26,390 nucleotides of DNA from CAWJEL01 sp964647255 (GTDB lineage Bacteria; Chloroflexota; Anaerolineae; CG2-30-64-16): positions 1 to 26,390 of the forward strand of contig CAZYGI010000054.1 of assembly GCA_964647255.1 (NCBI GenBank), given 5' to 3'. Made by a program: the position numbers and the translations under genes. The notes below the pieces were generated by a model. It worked only from the letters and a program-made list of their open reading frames with translations. It was not told where the DNA came from and did no database searches. Shown one piece after another: positions 19,297 through 26,390 of the stretch. Positions within the stretch are counted from its first letter, which is position 1. Every line of letters starts with the position of its first letter.

Positions 19297-20504
19297 TTAC
19301 CGGCGCGGATTTCGTCTATTTCGGCCCCGAAGCATGGCAGAGTATGTGGCGCAACCGCCACCAGCTCCTCAGCCGGCTGGCCGCGGGCGGGAACCGGGCG
19401 GTCTACGTCGAGCCGCGGCCCTATACGTATGAGGTGACCGCACTGGCGCGACAGCGGGCGCTCTCGTGGGCGAACCTGACCGCGGGCGGCTTGCAGCCCG
19501 TGGCCGACCGGTTGTGGATCTATCGCTCCCCGCGCTATGCACCGGTGGGCGGGCCGCCGCCGCAGCGCGCGGTGACGCACTGGCTGCGGCGGCGCCATCT
19601 CCGCCGGGCACTGGCGGGTGTGGGGATCGCACAGCCCATCGTGTGGCTCTCGACCCCGGCGCAGTTCGACGCGCGGGACGATCTGCCGGCGCGGCTGCGC
19701 GTTTATCATCTCGTGGATGACTACCTGGGCTACGCCGACCTGACCGAGGCGCAGCGTGACTCGTGGGCCGCGCGCGAGCGGGCGCTCATCGCCTGGGCCG
19801 ATCTGGCCGTCGCAGTGACGCCGGAGCTGATCGCGTCGAAGGGCGCGGGCGATCCGAAGTTCCGGCTGCTGCCGAACGCCGTGGATGACGCAGCTTACCG
19901 CCGCGCGCCGCGGCCCGTGCCGGCGCTGGCCGATCTGCCCCGGCCCATCCTGGGCTATGTCGGCCTCATCAGCGTGCGGCTGGACCTGGCGCTGCTCGAC
20001 GCGTTGGCCGCAGCACACCCCGAGTGGACGCTGGTGATGCTGGGCGCCGTGTATCGGAGCGGATGCGAGGTTCTGCTGGATCGTCTGGCCGCGCGGCCCA
20101 ACGTGCGCCTGCTGCCGCCGGTGCCCGGCGATCAGGTGGCCGACTACGTGCGGATGTTCGATGTGGGGCTGCTGCCCTACCGGCTGACCCAGGAGACGTT
20201 TCACGCCAGCCCGCTTAAGCTGTACGAGTACCTGGCCGCGGGGCTGCCGGTCATCGCCGCGGATGTGCCGGGCGCGCGGCAGTTCGCCGATGTGGTGTCG
20301 CTGGCGGAAGGGCAAGCGGGCTGGGCAGCCGCCATCGCGGCCAGCCTGAACGATACACTCGCCGCCCGCACCGCGCGCCGCGCGGCCGTCGCGCCGCACA
20401 CCTGGGACGCCCGCGTGGAGATGTTGTCGGGCTATCTGCTCGACGCGCTCAATCAACCGGATGTGACGTCTTCCAGCGTTCTGAGCGGAACGGAGCGGCG
20501 TTAG
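19293..20504 (+). CDS. GT4-type glycosyltransferase (TuaH-like), paralogue of the preceding gene
   Basis: A 403-residue predicted GT-B enzyme. It opens DFVYFGPEAWQSMWRNRHQLLSRLA...AVYVEPRPY, matching the previous gene's N-terminus. It shares LRVYHLVDDYLGYADL, LLPNAVDDAAY, ILGYVGLISVRLDLALLDAL, DVGLLPYRLTQETF and SPLKLYEYLAAGLPVIAAD (about 307-325). The ATG overlaps the previous stop. Pairwise likeness along the whole length suggests tandem duplication followed by divergence, presumably so that two different sugars or linkages are added to the same glycan. Donor and acceptor are unknown. Confidence 0.88.
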   Translation: MITGADFVYFGPEAWQSMWRNRHQLLSRLAAGGNRAVYVEPRPYTYEVTALARQRALSWANLTAGGLQPVADRLWIYRSPRYAPVGGPPPQRAVTHWLRRRHLRRALAGVGIAQPIVWLSTPAQFDARDDLPARLRVYHLVDDYLGYADLTEAQRDSWAARERALIAWADLAVAVTPELIASKGAGDPKFRLLPNAVDDAAYRRAPRPVPALADLPRPILGYVGLISVRLDLALLDALAAAHPEWTLVMLGAVYRSGCEVLLDRLAARPNVRLLPPVPGDQVADYVRMFDVGLLPYRLTQETFHASPLKLYEYLAAGLPVIAADVPGARQFADVVSLAEGQAGWAAAIAASLNDTLAARTARRAAVAPHTWDARVEMLSGYLLDALNQPDVTSSSVLSGTERR

Positions 20505-20506
20505 CG

Positions 20507-21634
20507 GTGAAAATCGCGATGATCTTGCGGCCCGATGCCGACCGGGTCTTCGGCGGCGACACGGTGGTGATGCAGAAGCTTAGCGCGGCCATGACTACGT
20601 TGGGCGCACGGGTGACCGTCGGCCGGCAGGCGGAGATGCCGCCCGCCGGCGAGTTCGACCTGCTGCACATCTTCACCGTCGCGCCGATTGACCATGCGCA
20701 GCGCATGGTCGCGTGGGCGCGCGCGGGCGGCGCGGCGATCGTCTTCTCGCCGCTCTATTTCAATGACTTCCGTGATTGGTTCGAGCGTGCGGCCGCCCGA
20801 ACGCCGCGCTGGCGGCTGTTGAGCCGCCTCCTGGGGAAACGGACGGCGTGGTGGCTCTACCGGGCCCGGCAGACCGCGCTGCTGCCGGTGCAGCCGAGTT
20901 GGCGAGCGATGCGCGACGCGCTGCTGGCGGCCACCTGCATCGCCACCAGCAGCCGATGGGAGAACCAGTGGGTCGCCGGCCATTTTCGCCTGCCCGCGCC
21001 GGTGCGCCAAGGGATGCGGATCAGCCCGCTGGGGATTGACGCCGACCTGTACGGCCAACGCTTCACCGAGGAGCAGTTGGCTGCGTTCCGGGCGCGCTAC
21101 GGGCTGGAGCCGGGTTATGTTGTTGAGGTTGCGCGCATCGAGGAGAAGAAGAACCAGATGGCGGTGATCCGAGCGCTCTGGGACGATCCGACGCCGCTGG
21201 TTTTTGTGGGGAAGGACTCGCCGTATTACGCGCCGGACTATCCCGCCCGCTGCCGCGAGCTGGGCGCGGCGCGCGGCCACGTCAAGTTTTTGGGTTGGCT
21301 GCCGGAAGCCGAGCTGCCGCTGCTCTATGCGGCCGGCGCGGCGCACATCCTGCCGAGCTGGGTGGAGCTGCCGGGCCTGTCCAGCCTGGAGGCGGGCGCG
21401 AGCGGCTGCCGCGTGATCTCCACCGCGGTCTCGGCAATTGCGGAGCTCTTGGGCGATGACGCCTGGGTCTGCGACCCGTATGACCAGGCCTCGATCCGGG
21501 CGACGGTGCGCGCGGCGCTTGCTGCGCCGGTGTCGCCCCGCCTGCGCGAGCGGCTGTTGACGGAGTTCAGTTGGCCCGCGGCCGCGGCCGCCAACCTGGC
21601 GCTTTATGAGGACGTGCTGCGGATGAAACAGTAG
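20507..21634 (+). CDS. GT4-type glycosyltransferase
   Basis: A 375-residue predicted GT-B glycosyltransferase. It begins with GTG (MKIAMILRPDADRVFGGDTVVMQKL), a typical GT4 N-terminus with a glycine-rich acceptor loop. The C-terminal domain shows VVEVARIEEKKNQMAVIRAL, FVGKDSPYYAPDY, VKFLGWLPEAELPLLYAAGAAHILPSW and ELPGLSSLEAGASGCRVISTAVSAIAELL, the donor-binding region. Two bases separate it from the preceding stop. It is distinct from the TuaH-like pair. It probably adds another sugar of the repeat unit on the cytoplasmic face. Confidence 0.88.
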   Translation: MKIAMILRPDADRVFGGDTVVMQKLSAAMTTLGARVTVGRQAEMPPAGEFDLLHIFTVAPIDHAQRMVAWARAGGAAIVFSPLYFNDFRDWFERAAARTPRWRLLSRLLGKRTAWWLYRARQTALLPVQPSWRAMRDALLAATCIATSSRWENQWVAGHFRLPAPVRQGMRISPLGIDADLYGQRFTEEQLAAFRARYGLEPGYVVEVARIEEKKNQMAVIRALWDDPTPLVFVGKDSPYYAPDYPARCRELGAARGHVKFLGWLPEAELPLLYAAGAAHILPSWVELPGLSSLEAGASGCRVISTAVSAIAELLGDDAWVCDPYDQASIRATVRAALAAPVSPRLRERLLTEFSWPAAAAANLALYEDVLRMKQ

Positions 21635-21646
21635 GTTGATTGTACG

Positions 21647-22624
21647 ATGGTAGAATCTAGCAAACTTTCCGAATCGGTGCAGGCACTGCTGCGCTGTCCG
21701 GTCTGCGGCGCGGTGCTGCGCGCGGAGGACGGCGGCCTGGCGTGCACGGCCGCGGGCTGCGCGGTGCGCTACCCGGTGGTGAACGGCATCCCGGTGCTCA
21801 TCAACGAGGCCAACAGCGTCTTCAGCCACGCCGATTTCAGCGCGGGCCAGGATACCACCTGGAACACGGCGCAGCGCCGCGGCGTGAAACGCCTGCTTGA
21901 CCGGCTGGTCCCGGATATCAGCCGCAACGTCAAGGGCGAAGCGAATTATCGCCGCTTGACCGAGCTATTGCTGGCGGAGACGGCGCGGCCGCGCGTTCTG
22001 GTGTTGGGCGGCAGCATCCTGGGCCGCGGCATGGAGCCGTTGGCCGCCAACCCTGCGATCGAGCTGGTGGAGAGCGACGTCTCGTTCGGCCCGCGCACCG
22101 CGCTCATCTGCGACGCGCACGATGTGCCGTTCGAGGATGCCGTGTTTGATGCGGTGATCGTGCAGGCGGTGCTCGAACACGTCGTGGATCCCTACCGCTG
22201 CGTGGCGGAGATCCATCGCGTGCTGCGCGCCGGCGGCCTGGTCTACGCCGAGACGCCGTTCATGCAGCAGGTGCACATGGGGCGGTATGATTTCACCCGC
22301 TTCACCCACCTGGGCCACCGCCGGCTCTTCCGGCACTTCAGCGAGGTGGACAGCGGTGCGGTGTGCGGCCCCGGCATGGCGCTGGCCTGGTCCTATCGCT
22401 ACTTCCTGGCGAGCTTCACGACGCGGCGCAAGCTGCGCAGCCTGGCACGTATCTTCAGCGCGTGGACGGGCTTCTGGCTCAAGTATTTCGACGGCCCGCT
22501 GATTGACACCCCCGGCACGCTGGATGCCGCGGCCGGCTATTACTTCCTGGGCCGTAAATCAGAGACGACCCTGTCCGATCGCGAGTTGTTGACGCTCTAT
22601 CGCGGGGCGCAGCGCGGCAATTGA
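21647..22624 (+). CDS. SAM-dependent methyltransferase with N-terminal Trm112-like zinc-ribbon segment
   Basis: A 325-residue protein. Residues 13-52 have a Trm112-like pattern: C17 and C20 in RCPVCG, C33 and C38 in ACTAAGC, then YPVVNGIPVLI. The methyltransferase part shows RVLVLGGSILGRGM (motif I, atypical), ELVESDVSFGPRTALICDAHDVPFEDAVFDAVIVQAVLEH and IHRVLRAGGLVYAETPFMQQVH. This combination is common in polysaccharide clusters of many bacteria, where the enzymes are assumed to methylate glycans. The gene is 12 bases after the glycosyltransferase. It is the third methyltransferase of the run and unlike the other two. Confidence 0.82.
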   Translation: MVESSKLSESVQALLRCPVCGAVLRAEDGGLACTAAGCAVRYPVVNGIPVLINEANSVFSHADFSAGQDTTWNTAQRRGVKRLLDRLVPDISRNVKGEANYRRLTELLLAETARPRVLVLGGSILGRGMEPLAANPAIELVESDVSFGPRTALICDAHDVPFEDAVFDAVIVQAVLEHVVDPYRCVAEIHRVLRAGGLVYAETPFMQQVHMGRYDFTRFTHLGHRRLFRHFSEVDSGAVCGPGMALAWSYRYFLASFTTRRKLRSLARIFSAWTGFWLKYFDGPLIDTPGTLDAAAGYYFLGRKSETTLSDRELLTLYRGAQRGN

Positions 22625-22631
22625 ACCGATC

Positions 22632-22650
22632 CGACCGGCCGGCCCGGTCG
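22632..22650 (+). other. Small intergenic hairpin before the Wzz-like gene
   Basis: CGACCGG-CCGGC-CCGGTCG, perfect 7-base arms with a 5-base loop, lies in the 51-base gap, the largest gap inside the polysaccharide run. There is no T-run, so it is not a classical terminator. It could be an RNA processing or stability element, or incidental in GC-rich sequence. Confidence 0.35.
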
Positions 22651-22675
22651 CAAACTTACTGAATGAAGGTACACT

Positions 22676-23863
22676 ATGGAATCAAGCAGTCTCCGAGATT
22701 ACCTGTTGATCCTGCGCAAATGGCTCTGGCTCATTTTGCTCATCTTTGCGGGCACGATGGCGTTCATCCTGGTGCGCGCCTGGCAGACGCCGCCCGCGTA
22801 CCGCTCGACCGTCAGTGTGCAGATCATCCCGCTGGAGGCGTCTGAGGTGCCGCTGTTCGCGCGGCTCAACAACTATTCGCCTTTTGATAACATTGATCTC
22901 GTCCTGACGCAGTTCAGCGCTGCCGTCCGGAGCCCCATCACCGCTCAGCACACCATCTCGGACACGGGCGTGGCGATGACCGCGGGCGATTTGATCGCCA
23001 AACTGGCGGTGGAACGTGAGGCGGTCGGCGATCGGCTGTCGGTTTCGCTGACCGGGGCTAATCCCCAGGATGCCGAGGCGTTGCTCTCCCGCCACGTCGC
23101 GCTGGCCCTGAAAGAATATGCCGCCAGTCGCGTGTTGCAGACAGATGCCGTGCTGGCGTTCTTGGAGAAACAGTTGGTCCTGGACGAGCAGGAGTTGACC
23201 GCGGCCCAGGCCGACGTGCGACGCTTCAAGCTCGACAACAACGTCGAAGATCCGAGCCGCGAGCTTCAGATAGAGCAGGATACCGTGCGCACCTTGCGCG
23301 ACCAGCAGGAAGAGGCCGAAGCCGAGGCCACGCGGCTTGACGCGGTCGCGAATGCGCTGCAGAAACAGAGCGACGCAGCGCTGGCGAAGGCGAAGACCTT
23401 CGCGGCTACCAATGCCGAGGGCGCGTACTGGCGCGGGTTGGCCCAGGAATTGAATACCCAGGCCATCAATCGCGGCGTAGATGCAGCCGGTCAACGGGCG
23501 CGGCAGAACGCCGTCGCCACTCGGCTGGCGCAGCATCAAACCAACCTGTCTTCGCTGATCACCCTGGTGGAGCAGTTCGACCGCCTGGAAACGACCCTCA
23601 AGGAGAAGCAAGGCACTTACGATTTTATCGCCGCGAAGGTGCAAGAAGCTGCGCTGAAGAAACAACAGGTCGAGGAGATCGGCTACCTGCAGGTGGTTGG
23701 CCGGCCGTCCACCCCGAAGAACCAGCTCCCCACCCGCACCACGCAGATCGCGGTGCTGGGCGGCGCGATCAGCATCCTGGCGGGCGTCGTGTTGGCGTTT
23801 GCCCTGGAAATGTTGGAGCGCAGCTTGCGCCGGCCCCCGGCCGATAAGGTGTCCCGGTCGTGA
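22676..23863 (+). CDS. Wzz/YveK-like polysaccharide chain-length regulator
   Basis: A 395-residue membrane protein of the polysaccharide co-polymerase type. Membrane segment 1 is at about 15-38 (LRKWLWLILLIFAGTMAFILV). The long extracytoplasmic part includes coiled-coil stretches around 155-240 and 280-330. A proline-rich GRPSTPKNQLPTRT lies before membrane segment 2 (~357-378, ending ALEMLERS). This two-helix layout with a Pro-rich run before the second helix is the Wzz hallmark. There is no fused BY-kinase domain, and no separate kinase gene is visible. It is expected to set glycan length with the Wzy/WaaL-like protein whose GTG overlaps its stop. Confidence 0.85.
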   Translation: MESSSLRDYLLILRKWLWLILLIFAGTMAFILVRAWQTPPAYRSTVSVQIIPLEASEVPLFARLNNYSPFDNIDLVLTQFSAAVRSPITAQHTISDTGVAMTAGDLIAKLAVEREAVGDRLSVSLTGANPQDAEALLSRHVALALKEYAASRVLQTDAVLAFLEKQLVLDEQELTAAQADVRRFKLDNNVEDPSRELQIEQDTVRTLRDQQEEAEAEATRLDAVANALQKQSDAALAKAKTFAATNAEGAYWRGLAQELNTQAINRGVDAAGQRARQNAVATRLAQHQTNLSSLITLVEQFDRLETTLKEKQGTYDFIAAKVQEAALKKQQVEEIGYLQVVGRPSTPKNQLPTRTTQIAVLGGAISILAGVVLAFALEMLERSLRRPPADKVSRS

Positions 23864-25305
23864 ACGTGAAGGGCGTCCGACGGCTGTCCGAGCTGTTGAA
23901 CCTGCACACCGCCGTCAGCCTGTTGGGGCTGGCGGCGGCGGCTGGCGTCGTCATCTGGCTCGGCAACGCGCTGATGACGGGCGGCGAACGCGTCGCGCTC
24001 TCGGCGCTCGCTATCGCCTTTGCGCTGCTCATGATCGTCATGCGGCCGAGCTGGGGCTTGATCCTGTGGGTAGCCCTGGCGCCGTTCACGACCCTGTTCA
24101 ACGTGGATTTGGGCCGCGGCATCCCCAACATCAGCCTGAACCGCGTTGCGCCGTTGGTGTTGGCGTTTGTGGTGCTGGCGGAGGCCGCGACCGGGCGGCG
24201 CCGCCTGGCGCGGCCCATCTTGCTGGACGGTCTGATCGTGCTCTTCGTGTTGGGGTTGTTGCCCGGCGTCGTCAATTCCCCGGCGCCGTTGATGATCGGG
24301 CTGCGCACCGTCTTTGATTGGGTGGTGGTGCCGCTGCTCGTCTACTGGTTCGCCCGCAATCTGTTGACCGATCCGCCGACGAGAAAGGCGATGTTGATCG
24401 CTGTAGTCACGGTGGGCGCGGTCCTGGGCGTTATCGCGGCCCTGGATCAGTTCGCCAACCTGGCGATCCTGGCGCCGGCCAATGCTTCCCGGGCTGCTTA
24501 CGGTGCATACGCCCACAAGGTCACGAGCGTGTTCGGTTCCTCAGCGATCATGTCCATGGCGTTGGGGCTGTCTGTGCCTGTCGCACTGTTGCTGATCGTG
24601 TGGTCCGAAACCTGGCCGGGCCGCCTGGCTGCGCTGCTGGCCTTGCTCAGCACGTTGTTCGGTGACCTGATCGTCTACGTGCGCGGCGGTTGGCTGGCAG
24701 CGGTGGTTGGGGTGGTGACGCTCGTTGCGCTAAGCCGTCGCGTGCGAAAGGGACTGCTGCCTGCGCTGGTGATCTCGGCGCTGATCCTGCTGGCGCTCGG
24801 CGGCCTGCTCATCAACCAGGAGGCGATCACCTCGCGGTTGGGCGCCGAAGGCTCGATCACTTACCGCGCCGATGCCTGGCGCGTTGGACTGAAGGTGGTG
24901 CAGCGGTCGCCGGTCTTCGGGCTGGGCTTCTTTACCTTTGAGCAGGAGACGCTGAACGCGGGCTGGACCCCCCGCAACGGCCGCGGCACTGTCGCGCCGA
25001 TCGCCGCGCCGCATAACATGTTCTTATACGTCCTCACCTCCGCCGGGCTGGCCGGCCTGGTGCCCATCCTGCTGGTGCTGGGTGCGGTTTTCTGGCAGGG
25101 GGTGGCCGCCTGGCGACAAGCGCGGCGCACGCCGGGGGCGGATGAGGCGCTCCCGGCCCTCTTGATCGCCGTCTTGCTGGCCTACGTGGCGATGGCCAAC
25201 ACGTTTGACGCGCTGGCGGCGACGTACGGCAACATCATCTTTTTTGCGCTCGCCGGCATGACGTTTGCGGCGCCGTCCATGCGGCGGGAGGCGGAGACAG
25301 CATGA
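23860..25305 (+). CDS. O-antigen ligase/polymerase family (Wzy/WaaL-like) membrane protein
   Basis: A 481-residue polytopic protein with roughly 12 hydrophobic segments. Toward the C-terminus it has the ligase-family signature: YRADAWRVGLKVVQRSPVFGLG, then an extracytoplasmic loop, then APHNMFLYVLTSAGLAGLVP with His385-Asn386. It may polymerise lipid-linked repeat units (Wzy) or transfer the finished glycan (WaaL-like); sequence alone does not separate these. If the host is a single-membrane Chloroflexota, there is no lipid A acceptor, so polymerase or wall-linking activity is more likely. GTG start overlapping the wzz-like stop; its own stop overlaps the next ATG. Confidence 0.85.
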   Translation: MNVKGVRRLSELLNLHTAVSLLGLAAAAGVVIWLGNALMTGGERVALSALAIAFALLMIVMRPSWGLILWVALAPFTTLFNVDLGRGIPNISLNRVAPLVLAFVVLAEAATGRRRLARPILLDGLIVLFVLGLLPGVVNSPAPLMIGLRTVFDWVVVPLLVYWFARNLLTDPPTRKAMLIAVVTVGAVLGVIAALDQFANLAILAPANASRAAYGAYAHKVTSVFGSSAIMSMALGLSVPVALLLIVWSETWPGRLAALLALLSTLFGDLIVYVRGGWLAAVVGVVTLVALSRRVRKGLLPALVISALILLALGGLLINQEAITSRLGAEGSITYRADAWRVGLKVVQRSPVFGLGFFTFEQETLNAGWTPRNGRGTVAPIAAPHNMFLYVLTSAGLAGLVPILLVLGAVFWQGVAAWRQARRTPGADEALPALLIAVLLAYVAMANTFDALAATYGNIIFFALAGMTFAAPSMRREAETA

Positions 25306-26390
25306 AGGTGGCGCTGCTCGGCCCACACCCGTGGGAGACGCTGGCGGCCGCATCCCCACCGCCGTTGGCGGGCGGCGTGGACGCGGTGGTCGTCGCACTG
25401 GCGGGCGAGCTTGCCGCGCGGCCTGGCGTTGAGTTGAGCGTCATCACCGCGGTCGGCGGCCTGGCCCGACCGGAGCGCCGGGCGACCGACCGCTATGAGG
25501 TGTACGGCGTGCCGCGGCCGCGCGGGGGCCGGCTGACGGGACAGGCCGCAGTGCAGGCGAACCTGCGGGCCCAGCTTGCGGCGCTCGCGCCCGATGTCGT
25601 CCACGCCCACATCGCCGGGATCTACGCCGGCGCCGGGCTGACCAGCGGCCTCCCGGCCGTGGTCACGCTCCACGGCATCATCTTTCGCGAGGCGCAGCAG
25701 GCGTGGCCGCACAGCGGCTGGGGCGACCGCCTGCGCTGGCTGGCCGATGCCCGGTTCGAACGCAGTGTGATCCGCCGGGCGCGCCACATCATCGCCATCA
25801 GCCCGTATGTCGTCGCAGAGTTCCGTCGCCACACGAGCGCCGAGCTGCATCTGATCGAAAACCCCGTGGATGATCGTTTCTTTGCGGTGTCTGCGCCGCC
25901 GCCCGGCCAGGAGCGGCTGCTGTGCGTCGGCCGCGTTATCCCGCGAAAAGGCATCCTGGCGCTGATCGAGGCGTTTGCGTCCATCGCCCGCGCACGGCCG
26001 GCCGCCACGCTGACCATCGCCGGCGAGCTGGACAGCGCGGCGGACTATGCCGCCCGCTGTCGTGCGCGCGCGGCCGAGCTGGGTGTCGCCGATCGCATCC
26101 GTTTTGCCGGTGCGCTGGCCCCCGATGCGGTGCGGGACGCGCTGGCCGTGTGCGATCTGATGCTGCTGGCGAGCGAGCAGGAGACCGCGCCGGTCACGCT
26201 GGCGGAGGCGATGGCCGCGGGCCGGCCGGTCGTCACGACCGATGTCGGCGGCTGCGCCGAGATGGTGGTGGACGGCGTCGGCGGCCGGGTGACGCCCGCC
26301 CGGAACCCGGCCGCGCTGGCCGCGGCCGCCATCGAGTTGCTGGCCGCGCCCGAACGCCTGCGCCGCATGGGCGAGGCGGCGCGCGCCGCC
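25302..26390 (+). CDS. GT4-type glycosyltransferase, partial (runs off right edge)
   Basis: 363 open codons to the window end with no stop. The N-terminus is MKVALLGPHPWETL with an acceptor loop LAGGVDAVVVALAGEL. VVHAHIAGIYAG and LHGIIFREAQ are typical of the GT4 N-domain. The donor domain shows LLCVGRVIPRKGILALIEAF, IRFAGALAPDAVRDALAVCDLMLLAS and EQETAPVTLAEAMAAGRPVVTTDVGG, with the E-x7-E region. The ATG overlaps the upstream stop by ATGA, so it continues the same transcript. Only a short C-terminal piece should be missing, judged by normal GT4 length. Confidence 0.9.
   Translation, partial: MKVALLGPHPWETLAAASPPPLAGGVDAVVVALAGELAARPGVELSVITAVGGLARPERRATDRYEVYGVPRPRGGRLTGQAAVQANLRAQLAALAPDVVHAHIAGIYAGAGLTSGLPAVVTLHGIIFREAQQAWPHSGWGDRLRWLADARFERSVIRRARHIIAISPYVVAEFRRHTSAELHLIENPVDDRFFAVSAPPPGQERLLCVGRVIPRKGILALIEAFASIARARPAATLTIAGELDSAADYAARCRARAAELGVADRIRFAGALAPDAVRDALAVCDLMLLASEQETAPVTLAEAMAAGRPVVTTDVGGCAEMVVDGVGGRVTPARNPAALAAAAIELLAAPERLRRMGEAARAA

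Overview
The window is about 65% G+C (estimated by eye) and gene-dense. It looks like a chromosomal fragment of a Chloroflexota bacterium, probably an uncultured Anaerolineae/Caldilinea-type lineage. The assignment is inferred from style, not from a marker gene. Three exported proteins carry long Thr-Pro linkers and end in a short (R/Y)-Y-L-P-L tail, a habit common in that phylum. Short hairpin repeats with a CGACTTCAGTCG core lie inside genes. The start codons ATG, GTG and TTG are all used.

Layout. (1) Positions 1-2033, minus strand: the N-terminal 677 codons of a ComEC/Rec2 DNA-uptake channel, running off the left edge. (2) 2034-5886, plus strand: a divergent pair made of an ATP-grasp (PEP synthase/PPDK N-domain-like) protein and a TrmA/RumA-type RNA uracil-C5 methyltransferase. 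They are driven by a good sigma-70-like promoter whose -35 lies in a perfect palindrome. (3) 6152-11619: two paralogous exported Asp-box (YCF48/BNR-like) beta-propeller proteins. The second is a 1279-residue version with two propellers and three SdrD B/Cna-B-like domains on Thr-Pro linkers. Each has its own promoter region, and a strong terminator separates them. (4) 11823-26390: one long run of eleven same-strand genes with overlaps (several ATGA/GTGA) or gaps of at most 51 bases. It encodes a Wzx/Wzy-type polysaccharide pathway: three SAM methyltransferases, an exported multidomain esterase, a Wzx flippase, four glycosyltransferases (the last cut by the right edge), a Wzz-like chain-length regulator and a Wzy/WaaL-like polymerase or ligase. 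It is preceded by a promoter and a 17-bp leader hairpin.

How it works together (inference): glycosyltransferases and methyltransferases build a decorated lipid-linked repeat unit. Wzx flips it, the Wzy/WaaL-family protein polymerises or ligates it, and the Wzz-like protein sets its length. The exported esterase, encoded inside the run, shares its C-terminal YLPL tail with the two propeller proteins upstream. This suggests one surface programme in which these proteins are retained at the envelope or in the polysaccharide layer. The least explained items are the YLPL tail, the leader hairpin, and the palindromic repeat found twice inside coding regions (comEC and a glycosyltransferase), apparently tolerated as extra codons.

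No rRNA, tRNA, CRISPR array, transposase or prophage gene was seen. No gap between genes exceeds about 300 bases.
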